DNA of 64,000 nucleotides from Umezawaea sp036375055 (GCF_036375055.1 NZ_DASUSQ010000145.1:1-64000), one strand, 5' to 3'. Shown: positions 34,916 to 43,129, counted from the stretch's first letter. Notes: generated by a model from the letters alone, not told the origin. Translations and numbers: made by a program.

Positions 34916-34936
34916 GACTGTCGCCTTCCCCGGTGC

Positions 34937-35302
34937 TTAGTTCCAGTCGAGGCCGCCGCGACGCCACACGTAGGCGTACGCGAAGCCGACTGTCGCGACG
35001 AACAGGGCGATCTCCACCAGCCCGAAGAGGCCGAGCTTGTCCGCGGAGACCGCGAACGGGTAGAGGAACACCATTTCGATGTCGAACAGGATGAAGAGCA
35101 TGGCCGTCAGGTAGTAGGCGACCGGCATGCGGCCACCGCCCACGATCGGGGCCGGTGAGGGCTCGATGCCGCACTCGTAGGCGTCGAGCTTGGCCCGGTT
35201 GTAGCGCCGCGGCCCGATGTACGGCGCGGCCGTCACCGAGAACAGCGCGAACGCGCCGGCAAGTAGGAACATGAATACGAGGGGGAGGTAGGGCTGAAGC
35301 AC
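34937..35302 (-). CDS. nuoA: NADH-quinone oxidoreductase subunit A
   Basis: 121 residues from GTG at 35302 with AAGGA nine bases upstream; three membrane helices. The loop YECGIEPSPAPIVGGGRMPV is the conserved NuoA loop near the quinone site. A longer frame upstream lacks family similarity. It is the first gene of a 15-gene run (nuoA-N plus a polyprenyl synthase) that spans almost 17 kb with overlaps or very short gaps. Confidence 0.95.
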   Translation of the reverse strand: MLQPYLPLVFMFLLAGAFALFSVTAAPYIGPRRYNRAKLDAYECGIEPSPAPIVGGGRMPVAYYLTAMLFILFDIEMVFLYPFAVSADKLGLFGLVEIALFVATVGFAYAYVWRRGGLDWN

Positions 35303-35384
35303 TCTCCGTCGTCCTTTCCTCGCTGTCGCGACACGAGCGAGCCGCTGACCGATCCGCACCCTAAGGGGTGTTCTTGCCCGACTT

Positions 35385-35403
35385 ACCGGTAAGGCACACC
35401 TAA
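35385..35403. promoter_or_regulatory. IdeR/DtxR-like iron box upstream of nuoA
   Basis: ACCGGTAAGGCACACCTAA matches the 19-bp DtxR-family consensus TTAGGTTAGGCTAACCTAA at 13 of 19 positions, including the CCTAA half. It lies ~83-101 bp upstream of the nuoA start. Weakest of three such boxes in this gap. Confidence 0.4.
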
Positions 35404-35415
35404 CAATCCGAGGTC

Positions 35416-35439
35416 AGCTTGTGAAACAGTTCACAAGCT
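35416..35439. promoter_or_regulatory. Rex redox-repressor operator 1 of the nuo operon
   Basis: A perfect 24-bp palindrome with half-sites AGCTTGTGAA and TTCACAAGCT around ACAG. The core TTGTGAA-N4-TTCACAA is the Rex operator described for Streptomyces coelicolor. It lies 114-137 bp upstream of the nuoA start. Rex senses NADH/NAD+, so the operon would be induced when NADH is high. Confidence 0.85.
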
Positions 35440-35447
35440 TGCTCGGG

Positions 35448-35471
35448 GTCTTGTGAAGTGATTCACAAGAC
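35448..35471. promoter_or_regulatory. Rex redox-repressor operator 2 of the nuo operon
   Basis: A second perfect 24-bp palindrome, GTCTTGTGAA and TTCACAAGAC around GTGA. Centre-to-centre distance to operator 1 is 32 bp, about three helical turns, so two Rex dimers would sit on the same DNA face. Confidence 0.85.
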
Positions 35472-35618
35472 CATCGGCCAGTGTAGAACGTCACACAGAG
35501 GTGTCACAGGCACCCCCTCGCAGGGCGCTGACCTGGGCCGGGAGACCTCCTGAGACGCCGGGGCGCACGGCGGGGCGCAACCCGCGAAATGACTGCGACA
35601 CACGGGTGACGCATTTCC

Positions 35619-35659
35619 GTGAGTTAGGCATGCCTAAGTCTCAGGTTAGGACTACCTAA
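35619..35659. promoter_or_regulatory. Tandem IdeR/DtxR-like iron boxes in the nuo upstream region
   Basis: Box 1 (35619-35637) holds the perfect palindrome TTAGGCATGCCTAA. Box 2 (35641-35659), TCAGGTTAGGACTACCTAA, matches the DtxR consensus at 15 of 19 positions. They lie 22 bp apart and 317-357 bp upstream of nuoA. Between these boxes and menJ's stop (35660-35812) I see only a short ribosome-binding-like GGAGG without a start codon and the menJ terminator; between the Rex sites and the boxes nothing is recognised. Confidence 0.6.
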
Positions 35660-35765
35660 GTTTGCGCTATTCGGAGGTATTTCCCGCGACCCCGGCCGCA
35701 AAAGCCCAGGTGAACAGCGAGGGAAAGGTGCCGGACCGAGACGGTGGCTTCGGGCTGCACAGAGT

Positions 35766-35801
35766 GAAGGGCCGGACCGGTGGTCACCGGTCCGGCCCTT
35801 C
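35766..35801. terminator. Hairpin terminator of menJ
   Basis: GAAGGGCCGGACCGGTG (35766-35782) is mirrored at 35785-35801, a 17-bp arm pair with almost no loop, 11 bp after the menJ stop. It insulates menJ from the nuo control region. Confidence 0.8.
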
Positions 35802-35812
35802 GACAGCGGGTG

Positions 35813-37108
35813 CTAGGCGCTCGGCGCGAGCTTCGTGGCCGCCGTGATGATGCGGTCGAACGAGTCGCCGTCCTTCGGGTCGTACAGACCGGCGAGGAGC
35901 TTGAGGACGAGCTTCATCAGCGTCTTGCGCGGCATGCCGTACTTGGTGGCCGTGCGCATGATCGTCGGGTTGCCGATCAGCTTGCTGAAGATGTTGCCCA
36001 GCCGGTAGTAGCTGCCGAGCGACTGCTCGATGCGCGCCGGGTAGCCCGCGAGCGCGTGCTCGCGGCTGAGCCCGGCGGGGCGGGCGAGGGCCTGCACGAC
36101 GGTCTCGGCCGCGATGCGGGCCGACTCCATCGCGTAACCGATGCCCTCGCCGTTGAACGGGTTCACCATGCCGCCCGCGTCGCCGACGAGCAGCAGGCCG
36201 TTGCTGTAGTGCGGCTTGCGGTTGAAGCCCATGGGGAGCGCGGCGCCGCCGATCTTGCTGGTGGCGTTCTCCTCGCGGAAGCCCCACTCCTCGGGCGTGC
36301 CGTCGAGCCAGCTCTTCAGCAGCGCGCGGTAGTCGGTCGTGCCGTACGCCTTCGACGTGCTGAGGATGCCGAGGCCGACGTTGACGCTGCCGTCGCCCAT
36401 GCCGAAGATCCAGCCGTAGCCGGGCAGCAGCTGGGGGTTGGCCGGGTCGCTGCGGTCCCACAGCTCCAGGTGCGACTCCAGGTAGTCGTCCTTGGTGCGC
36501 GGGCTCGCGTAGTAGCGGCGCACCGCGACGCCCATCGGCCGGTCGTCGCGCTTCTCGATGCCCGCGCTCAGCGCCAGCCGGGCGCTCACGCCGTCGCACG
36601 CCAGGATGAGCGGTGCGCGGTAGGTGACCTGCGTCTTCTCCGGGCCGACCTTCGCGGTGACGCCGACGACCCTGCCGGTGCGCTCGTCCTTCAGTGCACC
36701 CGTGACGGTGGTCAGCTCGTGCAGCCGGGCTCCCGCGGCCTTGGCCGTGTTCGCCAGCATCTCGTCGAAGTCCTGCCGGGGCCGCACCACGCCGTAGGGC
36801 GGGAACGAGGCCAGGTCCGGCCAGTCCAGCTCCATCGTCACGCCGCCGCCGACGACGCGCAGGCCCTTGTTGTGCAGCCAGCCCGCCTCTTCGCGGGTGT
36901 CGATCCCGAGGTCGATGAGCTGCTTCACGCCGCGGGGCGTGAGGCCGTCCCCGCAGACCTTCTCGCGGGGGAAGCTGCTCTTCTCCAGCAGCAGCACGTC
37001 CAGGCCCGCGCGTGCCAGGTAGGTCGCGGCCGTGGAGCCCGCGGGCCCCGCCCCGACCACGATCACCTCGGCGTCCTCGCCTGCCTGACGGCGGCTGGGA
37101 GTAGTCAT
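35813..37108 (-). CDS. menJ: Menaquinone reductase / geranylgeranyl reductase-family flavoprotein
   Basis: 431 residues. The N-terminal FAD motif is VIVVGAGPAGSTAATYLARA. The family motif LLEKSSFPREKVCGDGLTPR and a second FAD segment LLVGDAGGMVNPFNGEGIGY follow. The protein fits the geranylgeranyl reductase family, and position beside menG and an MgtA-like gene matches mycobacterial MenJ (Rv0561c), which saturates one isoprene unit of menaquinone; this orthology is inferred from order and length. ATG at 37108 follows GGAG. A Rex-like site overlaps the promoter 10 bp upstream. Alternative: saturation of other polyprenyl lipids. Confidence 0.85.
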   Translation of the reverse strand: MTTPSRRQAGEDAEVIVVGAGPAGSTAATYLARAGLDVLLLEKSSFPREKVCGDGLTPRGVKQLIDLGIDTREEAGWLHNKGLRVVGGGVTMELDWPDLASFPPYGVVRPRQDFDEMLANTAKAAGARLHELTTVTGALKDERTGRVVGVTAKVGPEKTQVTYRAPLILACDGVSARLALSAGIEKRDDRPMGVAVRRYYASPRTKDDYLESHLELWDRSDPANPQLLPGYGWIFGMGDGSVNVGLGILSTSKAYGTTDYRALLKSWLDGTPEEWGFREENATSKIGGAALPMGFNRKPHYSNGLLLVGDAGGMVNPFNGEGIGYAMESARIAAETVVQALARPAGLSREHALAGYPARIEQSLGSYYRLGNIFSKLIGNPTIMRTATKYGMPRKTLMKLVLKLLAGLYDPKDGDSFDRIITAATKLAPSA

Positions 37109-37117
37109 CCCGACTCC

Positions 37118-37135
37118 TTGTGCATCAGTTCACAA
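37118..37135. promoter_or_regulatory. Rex-like operator at the menJ promoter
   Basis: TTGTGCATCAGTTCACAA matches TTGTGAA-N4-TTCACAA with one mismatch. It ends 10 bp upstream of the menJ ATG, where a repressor would block transcription or initiation. It is the third such site within 1.7 kb. Confidence 0.65.
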
Positions 37136-37179
37136 ACTCCTGTGAGTCTAACCGTGACCTGCTGAGAGGCGCCGGTCCG

Positions 37180-37869
37180 TCACTCGGGCTTGGTGGCCCG
37201 GTGCAGCGCGACCATGCCCCCGGTCAGGTTGAACCAGGCCACGTCGTCCCAGCCGGCCTCGGAGATCAGCTCCCCCAGCGCGCGCTGGTCGGGCCACGCG
37301 CGCATCGACTCGGCGAGGTACTGGTAGGCCTCCGGGTTCGACGACACGACCCGGCCGATCAGCGGCAGCAGGCGCAGGAGGTACCGCATGTAGACGAAGC
37401 GGAACGGCCGGAGCGTGGGCGTCGACACCTCGCAGATGACGAGCCTGCCGCCGGGGCGCACGACGCGGGCCATCTCCCGCAGGGCGGCGACCGTGTCGGT
37501 GAAGTTGCGCAGCCCGAACGAGACCGTGGCGGCGTCGAACACGCCGTCGGCGAACGGCAGGTGCAGCGCGTCGGCCGCGACCTTCGGCACGGGCCGGTGC
37601 GCGCCGCCCTGGAGCATCCCGAGCGAGAAGTCCGCGGCCACGCACCAGGCGCCGGAGGAGGCGTACTCCACGGTGGACACGGCGGTGCCCGCGGCGAGGT
37701 CGAGGACCTTCTCACCGGGTCGCGCGTCGAGCACCCGGCGGCTCCACTCCCGCCAGCGGCGGTCGAACCCGAGTGTCATCACCGAGTTCGTGCGGTCGTA
37801 CCCGTTGGCCACGCCGTCGAACATCTCGGCCACTTCGCGCGGGTTCTTGTCCAGACCTGCTCGCGACAT
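37180..37869 (-). CDS. menG: Demethylmenaquinone methyltransferase
   Basis: 229 residues of the UbiE/MenG family, transferring a methyl group from SAM to demethylmenaquinone in the last step of menaquinone synthesis. Signatures: KNPREVAEMFDGVANGYDRT at the N-terminus, VLDLAAGTAVSTVEYA (SAM motif I), DALHLPFADGVFDAATVSFG and LRNFTDTVAALREMARVVRP. ATG at 37869 chosen because the family starts just before KNPREVAEMFD; no clear ribosome-binding site. It lies ~70 bp upstream of menJ and could share its transcript in part. Confidence 0.92.
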   Translation of the reverse strand: MSRAGLDKNPREVAEMFDGVANGYDRTNSVMTLGFDRRWREWSRRVLDARPGEKVLDLAAGTAVSTVEYASSGAWCVAADFSLGMLQGGAHRPVPKVAADALHLPFADGVFDAATVSFGLRNFTDTVAALREMARVVRPGGRLVICEVSTPTLRPFRFVYMRYLLRLLPLIGRVVSSNPEAYQYLAESMRAWPDQRALGELISEAGWDDVAWFNLTGGMVALHRATKPE

Positions 37870-37927
37870 GCCAGAAGGGTATGTGACGCCCGGCCACCGC
37901 CACCCGGACCCCACGCCCCCGCGGACG

Positions 37928-39028
37928 TCACGCCGCCCGCCGCACCTCGACGCCCGCCACGGCCCGGTAGTGCCCCAGGAGCTCCCCGCACAGCACCGGC
38001 CACGTCCGCCCCCGGACCGACGCCCGAGCGGCCTGTCCGAACCGGCGGCGGCGCACCGGGTCCCGCAGCGCCTCCACCGCGGCCCGCAGGTCCGACGGCT
38101 CGCCGGACACCAGGTACCCGGTGCGCCCCGGCTCGACCAGGTCCCTCGGTCCGCCCGCGTCCGGGGCCACCACGGGGACCCCGCTGGCGAGCGCCTCCTG
38201 CACGGCCTGGCAGAACGTCTCGTGCGGTCCCGTGTGGACGAAGACGTCCAGGCTGGCGCAGGCCTCGGCGAGGTCGACCCCGGTCCGGAAGCCGAGGAAG
38301 GCCGCCCCCGGCAGCGCCCTCCTCAGCGCGGCCTCGTCGGGTCCGCTCCCCACCACCACGACCCGCACGCCCGGCACGCCGTCGAGCGCCGCGAGCCGCT
38401 CCACCTCCTTCTCCGGCGACAACCGGCCCACGTAGCCCACGAGCAGCTCACCGGCGGGGGCCAGCGCCCGCCGCAGCGCGTGGTCGCGCCGCTCGGGCCG
38501 GAACAGCTCCACGTCCACACCGCGGCCCCACCGGTGCACCCGCGGCACCCCGTGCGACTCCAGCGCCTCCACCGCCCAGGTCGACGGCGCCAGCGTCCGG
38601 TCGGCCAGCGAGTGCAGCCGCCGCGTCCACCGCCACGCGGCCCGCGCGGTGAGGCCGAGCCCGTAGCTGCCCGCGAACCCGGCCACGTCCGTCTGGTAGA
38701 CGGCGACGGTCGGCAGCCCCAGCCGCCGGGCCGCCTGCACGCCGCGGGCCCCCAGCACGAACGGCGAGGCCAGGTGCACCACGTCGGGCCGGAACTCGGC
38801 CAGCGCCGTCAGCACCCTGCGGGTCGGCACGCCCACCGGCAGCGAACTGACCCTCGGCAGGTCCACGGCCGGGACGCGCACGACGGGTGTCCCCCGGTAG
38901 CTGTCGTCACCCGCCCCCGGCGCGATCACCAGCGCCGGACCCGGCAGGTTCTCCAGGACGCGGAGGACGGAGTTGGTGACCCCGTTGACGCGGGGCAGGA
39001 AGCTCTCGGTGACGATCGCTACGCGCAC
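37928..39028 (-). CDS. mgtA: GT4-type glycosyltransferase, probably GDP-mannose-dependent alpha-mannosyltransferase (MgtA-like)
   Basis: 366 residues from GTG at 39028. It is a GT-B fold retaining glycosyltransferase of family 4. The N-terminal VRVAIVTESFLPRVNGVTNS binds acceptor. The C-terminal half has RWGRGVDVELFRPERRD, LVGYVGRLSPEKEVERL and the donor-site motif HETFCQAVQEALASGVPVVA with the E-x7-E pattern. Sequence and position next to menG match mycobacterial Rv0557 (MgtA/PimB), which adds mannose to glycolipids of the cell envelope (recalled). The exact acceptor here is unknown. Confidence 0.85.
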   Translation of the reverse strand: MRVAIVTESFLPRVNGVTNSVLRVLENLPGPALVIAPGAGDDSYRGTPVVRVPAVDLPRVSSLPVGVPTRRVLTALAEFRPDVVHLASPFVLGARGVQAARRLGLPTVAVYQTDVAGFAGSYGLGLTARAAWRWTRRLHSLADRTLAPSTWAVEALESHGVPRVHRWGRGVDVELFRPERRDHALRRALAPAGELLVGYVGRLSPEKEVERLAALDGVPGVRVVVVGSGPDEAALRRALPGAAFLGFRTGVDLAEACASLDVFVHTGPHETFCQAVQEALASGVPVVAPDAGGPRDLVEPGRTGYLVSGEPSDLRAAVEALRDPVRRRRFGQAARASVRGRTWPVLCGELLGHYRAVAGVEVRRAA

Positions 39029-39182
39029 CGGCCCACCGTGGCGGGCCAACACCACCGGGGCGTGTCACGGCGGGGAACGCCCGCCGAACGTCTCCCGACG
39101 CGGACACCGTTGACCAGGTGATCGTCGTCCGGCCACCTGGTGGACGCGTGTCGGACATCCGCGGGGCCGAAACTAGCTCGGC

Positions 39183-40001
39183 ATGACCGTCTTGTCGTCC
39201 AGGCCCGCCCAGCCCGTCGATCCCGCGCTCGTGTCGATCGCGCTGGAGGTCGCGGGGCGCCTCGCGAACGACGCCTCCGACGTGATCACGGCCACCGCCG
39301 GGCGGGGTGCGCGACCGGACGACGACGAGTCGCCCTTCGACTGGGTGACCGACACCGACCACACCCTCGAACGGCACACCCGACGCGTGCTGACCTCGGA
39401 GTTCCCGAGGATCCCGGTGTTCTGCGAGAACGTGGACGTGCCCTTCGAGGCGGAGTTCCGCTGGGTCGTGGACCCGATCGACGGGACCGCCAACTACGTG
39501 GCCGGGGTGCCGTGGTGCGCCTACAGCCTGGCGCTGGTGGACCGGTGGGGGCCGGTCGTCGGGGTGGTCGCCGACCCCTACCGGTCGCAGATCTACGCGG
39601 CGGCGCGCGGTCGGGGGATGCGCGCCAACGGGGAGCCCGTGAAGCTGGGCACCCAGTCCACCAGTCCGATCGTGTGCACCGAGATGACCCGCAGCGGGCC
39701 GTGGCCGGGGATGGGCGAGTTCATCACCCGCGCGGCCTCGTCGGGCACCGGCGTGCGGGTGCTGGGGTCGAAGGCGCTGGCCGTGGCGCAGGTGGCGCTG
39801 GGGCACGCCGCCGCGGCGGTGCTGCACGGGTACCACGAGTGGGACGTGGCAGGCGCCGTGGCGCTGGCCGTGGAGTCCGGGGCCGCCGTGCTGGACCGGC
39901 GCGGCGAGGGTGACCCGCTGCCGGTGGACGGGCTGCTGGTCGCCGCGCCCGAGGTGGCGGACGAGGTGCTCGGCTGGTGGCAGGCCGCCCTGCGGCCCTA
40001 G
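39183..40001 (+). CDS. Inositol monophosphatase-family phosphatase
   Basis: 272 residues of the IMPase superfamily (lithium-sensitive, Mg-dependent). Metal-binding motifs: DWVTDTDHTLE, a Glu in VFCENVD in place of the usual GEE, WVVDPIDGTANYVAGVPWCA (DPxDGT), and the C-terminal HEWDVAGAVALAVESGAAVL. The substrate may be inositol-1-phosphate, histidinol-phosphate or another sugar phosphate; the sequence alone does not decide. It is divergent from the mannosyltransferase, so a link to phosphatidylinositol mannoside precursors is possible but unproven. ATG start. Confidence 0.88.
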   Translation: MTVLSSRPAQPVDPALVSIALEVAGRLANDASDVITATAGRGARPDDDESPFDWVTDTDHTLERHTRRVLTSEFPRIPVFCENVDVPFEAEFRWVVDPIDGTANYVAGVPWCAYSLALVDRWGPVVGVVADPYRSQIYAAARGRGMRANGEPVKLGTQSTSPIVCTEMTRSGPWPGMGEFITRAASSGTGVRVLGSKALAVAQVALGHAAAAVLHGYHEWDVAGAVALAVESGAAVLDRRGEGDPLPVDGLLVAAPEVADEVLGWWQAALRP

Positions 40002-40621
40002 GCCCCCAGGCTGGGGAGCTGCTGCTCCAGGAACTCCAGGTCCGTGCGGGCTCGGTCCAGTTCGGGTCGGTCGAACATCTTCAGCGCCACCCGGCCCACC
40101 TCGGCCTCGAACGCCGCGAAGTCGCGGGCCGCCGCGAAGAGCCGCTGGGACGCCGGGTGGTTCTCCTCGACGGCGCCCATCGCCCTGGCCAGCCGGGCGA
40201 TGCCCCGGACGTCGTCCAGCTCGGCCTCGAACTGGGCCGCGATCCGGGACATCCACTCCTTCGCCGGTGACTCGGGGACCGTGTCCACCACGGCGAGCAC
40301 GCGGCGCACGGACTCCTCGCAGCGGGCCACCACCTTCGACCACTGGTCGGCCGGGGTGGCGGGCACGTAGAGGGGGCGCGGCTGCGGCGGAGGTGGCGGG
40401 GGCGGCAGGAGGACCCGCTGGTTGGACCTGCGGATGCTGCCCACCAGCAGGCCGAGCAGCGTGCCGGGGATGCCGCCCAGCGGGACCGAGACGATCAGCG
40501 CGGCCACCAGGGAGGCGACGACGCTCCCGCTCTCGTTCGACGGCGCGACCAGCATGAGGGTGAACAGCGTGAACATCACCGCGATGCCGATCGCCAGCCC
40601 ACCGAGCACCGATCTCGCCAT
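39998..40621 (-). CDS. Uncharacterised membrane protein with cytoplasmic helical domain
   Basis: 207 residues from ATG at 40621 (an ATG three codons earlier at 40630 is possible, but its spacing to GGGAG is too tight). Two hydrophobic helices (VLGGLAIGIAVMFTLFTLML and a second through SLVAALIVSVPLGGIPGTLL) precede a poly-proline linker (PPPPPPPQPRP) and a ~130-residue, mostly helical acidic/basic domain. No family is recognised. Its stop overlaps the convergent phosphatase gene by 4 bp. It may be a small scaffold or sensor; function unknown. Confidence 0.7.
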   Translation of the reverse strand: MARSVLGGLAIGIAVMFTLFTLMLVAPSNESGSVVASLVAALIVSVPLGGIPGTLLGLLVGSIRRSNQRVLLPPPPPPPQPRPLYVPATPADQWSKVVARCEESVRRVLAVVDTVPESPAKEWMSRIAAQFEAELDDVRGIARLARAMGAVEENHPASQRLFAAARDFAAFEAEVGRVALKMFDRPELDRARTDLEFLEQQLPSLGA

Positions 40622-40658
40622 GACTCCCATCTCCCGATACTGCCACGTGAGACGGGAG

Positions 40659-41720
40659 TCAGGCGTCGAAATCGACCGTGACCCCGGTCGTGGTCGGCGT
40701 GGCCTGGCAGGTGAGGACGAAGCCGGCCTCCACCTCGCGTGGCTCCAGGGCGTAGTTGCGGCGCATCTCGACCTCGCCGTCCACGACGAGAGCGCGGCAC
40801 GTGCCGCAGACGCCGCCCTTGCAGGCGAACGGGAGGTCGGAGCGGACGCGCTGGGCCGCGTCCAGGATGGCCACGTCCGGCGGCACGGGCACGGTGGTCA
40901 CGCGGCCGTCCAGGATGACGGTGACCTCGGCCGCCTCCGCGAGCACGGCAGTGTCCTCCGCCCTGCGCGGGGCGGGCGGGGGCTCGTCGACGTAGAACAG
41001 CTCGTGGTGGACCCGCTCCGGCCCGACACCGCGCTCGGCGAGCACGGCCCTGGCGTCCTGGACCATCTCGTACGGGCCGCAGAGCCACCAGTGGTCGACG
41101 TCGGCGGCGGGCACGACCGTGCCGAACAGGGCGCGGAGCTTGTCCGCGTCCAGCCTGCCGGTGAACAGCTCCACGTCGCGCGGCTCGCGGGACAGGACGT
41201 GGACGAGCTGGAGCCTGGCCCGGTGGCGGTCCTTCAGGTCGGCCAGCTCCTCCGCGAACATCACGGTGTCGGTGCGGCGGTTGCCGTACAGCAGCGTCAC
41301 GCGCGCGCCGCCCGCCAGGACCGTGGCGGCGATCGACAGCGCGGGCGTGATGCCCGAGCCCGCCACGACGAACGCGTGGTGCTCACCACCGTCCGGCGTG
41401 AAGGTCCCCTGCGGCGGCAGGACCTCCAGGACGTCACCCGCGCGCAGCTCGTCGACGAGGTGGCCGGAGAAGAGGCCGCCCTCGACGCGGCGGACCCCGA
41501 TGCGCGGCGCGGAGCCGACGGCGGCGCAGATCGAGTACGAGCGGCGCTCGTCGCCGCGCTTGATCGTCAGGTACTGGCCCGCGGTGAACGCGAACTCCTC
41601 CGCCAGCTCGGCGGGGACGGCGAAGGTGACGGCGACGGCGTCGTCGCACAGCCGGTCGACGGCGGCCACGGTCAGCGCGTGGAACGTCGTGCGGCGGCGG
41701 GTGGGCGCGGAGGCCGTCAC
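40659..41720 (-). CDS. paaE: Phenylacetyl-CoA epoxidase reductase subunit
   Basis: 353 residues. A ferredoxin-NADP reductase-type domain (FTAGQYLTIKRGDERRSYSI for FAD, VVAGSGITPALSIAATVLAG for NAD(P)H) is followed by a C-terminal plant-type 2Fe-2S ferredoxin domain with CKGGVCGTCRALVVDG and a distal Cys (FVLTCQATP). It feeds electrons to the di-iron epoxidase. GTG start overlaps the paaD stop by one base. Last gene of the paa operon. Confidence 0.93.
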   Translation of the reverse strand: MTASAPTRRRTTFHALTVAAVDRLCDDAVAVTFAVPAELAEEFAFTAGQYLTIKRGDERRSYSICAAVGSAPRIGVRRVEGGLFSGHLVDELRAGDVLEVLPPQGTFTPDGGEHHAFVVAGSGITPALSIAATVLAGGARVTLLYGNRRTDTVMFAEELADLKDRHRARLQLVHVLSREPRDVELFTGRLDADKLRALFGTVVPAADVDHWWLCGPYEMVQDARAVLAERGVGPERVHHELFYVDEPPPAPRRAEDTAVLAEAAEVTVILDGRVTTVPVPPDVAILDAAQRVRSDLPFACKGGVCGTCRALVVDGEVEMRRNYALEPREVEAGFVLTCQATPTTTGVTVDFDA

Positions 41721-42211
41721 TAGATCTCCTTGACGTGCTCGAAGGGTTCGGCGCAGTCCTCGCAGCGGCGCAGCGCCTTGCAGGCCGTGGAGCCGAACCG
41801 GGACAGCTCGGTGGTGCGCGGCGACCCGCAGCGGGGGCACGGCACGCGCCGCGACGGCGGCGTGAGGTTGAGCGGCACGGGGCCCGCGACCTTCGGCCCG
41901 ATGCGGTTCGGCGGGGCGATGCCGTGCTCGGTGAGCTTGCGGCGGCCGTCGTCGCTGATCCAGTCCGTCGTCCACGCCGGGTGCAGCGAGGTGCGCACCT
42001 CGACCTCGGCGTACCCGGCGCTGGTCAGGGCCCGGCGCAGGTCGGCGCCCATCTCGTCGATCGCCGGGCAGCCCGAGTAGGTCGGCGTGATGGTGACGAG
42101 CACGCGGCCGTCGGACTCCGACACGTCGCGCAGCACACCCAGGTCGGCCAGCGTCAGCACCGGCAGCTCCGGGTCGCGGACCTGCTCGGCGATCTCCCTG
42201 GCCGTGGTCAC
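41720..42211 (-). CDS. paaD: Phenylacetate degradation protein PaaD (DUF59-type, iron-sulfur maturation)
   Basis: 163 residues. The N-terminal DUF59/MIP18-like domain (VRDPELPVLTLADLGVLRDV, VTITPTYSGCPAIDEMGADL) carries the conserved Cys. A C-terminal zinc-ribbon-like part has CPRCGSPRTTELSRFG and CKALRRCEDCAEPF. The family is needed for assembly of the epoxidase, probably its Fe-S cluster. GTG start overlaps the paaC stop by 4 bp. Confidence 0.92.
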   Translation of the reverse strand: MTTAREIAEQVRDPELPVLTLADLGVLRDVSESDGRVLVTITPTYSGCPAIDEMGADLRRALTSAGYAEVEVRTSLHPAWTTDWISDDGRRKLTEHGIAPPNRIGPKVAGPVPLNLTPPSRRVPCPRCGSPRTTELSRFGSTACKALRRCEDCAEPFEHVKEI

Positions 42212-43098
42212 CACACCGCTCCCGGCAGCGACCGGTGCAGGTGCTGCATCTCGGCGACCAGGAAGCCCATGGCCTCGGTGTGCACGCCGTCGCGGCCCGC
42301 CCGTCCGGCGACGAACGCCGCCGGGACCGGCTCGGGCCTGGCCAGCCCCGCCGCCTCGAACACGGCGTCCAGCACACCGTCCACTTCGGACCGCAGCTCG
42401 CCGGGGTCGACGGCAACCCCGGCCAGCCGCGCCTCGACGGCGTTGGTGTGGAACAGCTCGTCGACGAACGGCCACACGCGGGCGACGGCCGCGACCATCC
42501 GGCGGTGCGACTCCTCGGTGCCGTCACCGAGCCGCACGGCCCACTGGGCGGCGTGGTCGCGGTGGTAGGCCAGTTCCTTGAGGCCCTTGGCGGCGACGGC
42601 CGCGAGCACCGGGTCCGCGCTGCCGCGCAGCCGGGAGAACTGGGCGACCTTCCACGACGAGAACACCAGCAGCCGCACGACGGTCGTGGCGAAGTCGCCG
42701 CCGGGCCCTGGGCCGCAGTCGATCTCGGCGAGGTGCACGTTGCGGAACTCGCGCTCGTCGCGCAGGTACGCCAGCGCGTCCTCGTCGCGGCCCTCGCCCT
42801 CGACCTCGCCCGCGCGGGTGAGCAGCAGGCGGGCCTGGCCGAGCAGGTCCAGCGCGATGTTGGCCAGCGCGATGTCCTCCTCCAGCTCCGGCGCGCGCGA
42901 GCACCACTCGGCCAGGCGCTGGGAGAGGACCAGGGCGTCATCGCCGAGCATCAGGCAGTAGGCGACGAGGTCGGCGCGGTCGACGGTGGCCGGGACCTCG
43001 CGGTCCACGCCCTCCAGCGGCGCGCTGAAGCCGGTGCCGAAGGCCCAGTGCGAGTCCTCGTGGTCGATCAGGGACTCGTAGGCGTTGTCGAAGCTCAT
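42208..43098 (-). CDS. paaC: Phenylacetyl-CoA epoxidase structural subunit C
   Basis: 296 residues of the ferritin-like PaaC family, a structural partner of catalytic PaaA that lacks a full di-iron site. Seen: ALVLSQRLAEWCSRAPELEE, EDIALANIALDLLGQARLLL, REFRNVHLAEIDCGPGPGGD and LAYHRDHAAQWAVRLGDGTE. ATG start, 32 bp after paaB. Length is slightly above the usual ~250-280. Confidence 0.93.
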   Translation of the reverse strand: MSFDNAYESLIDHEDSHWAFGTGFSAPLEGVDREVPATVDRADLVAYCLMLGDDALVLSQRLAEWCSRAPELEEDIALANIALDLLGQARLLLTRAGEVEGEGRDEDALAYLRDEREFRNVHLAEIDCGPGPGGDFATTVVRLLVFSSWKVAQFSRLRGSADPVLAAVAAKGLKELAYHRDHAAQWAVRLGDGTEESHRRMVAAVARVWPFVDELFHTNAVEARLAGVAVDPGELRSEVDGVLDAVFEAAGLARPEPVPAAFVAGRAGRDGVHTEAMGFLVAEMQHLHRSLPGAVW

Positions 43099-43129
43099 GG
43101 CGCCTCCTCCACGGCGAGAGCGGCGGGGC

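Noticed and set aside
35662..35847. Short plus-strand frame just after the tandem iron boxes (61 codons)
   Set aside because: It needs a TTG start, has no ribosome-binding site at the right distance, overlaps the menJ terminator and end, and looks like low-complexity translation. The iron boxes therefore have no supported plus-strand gene.
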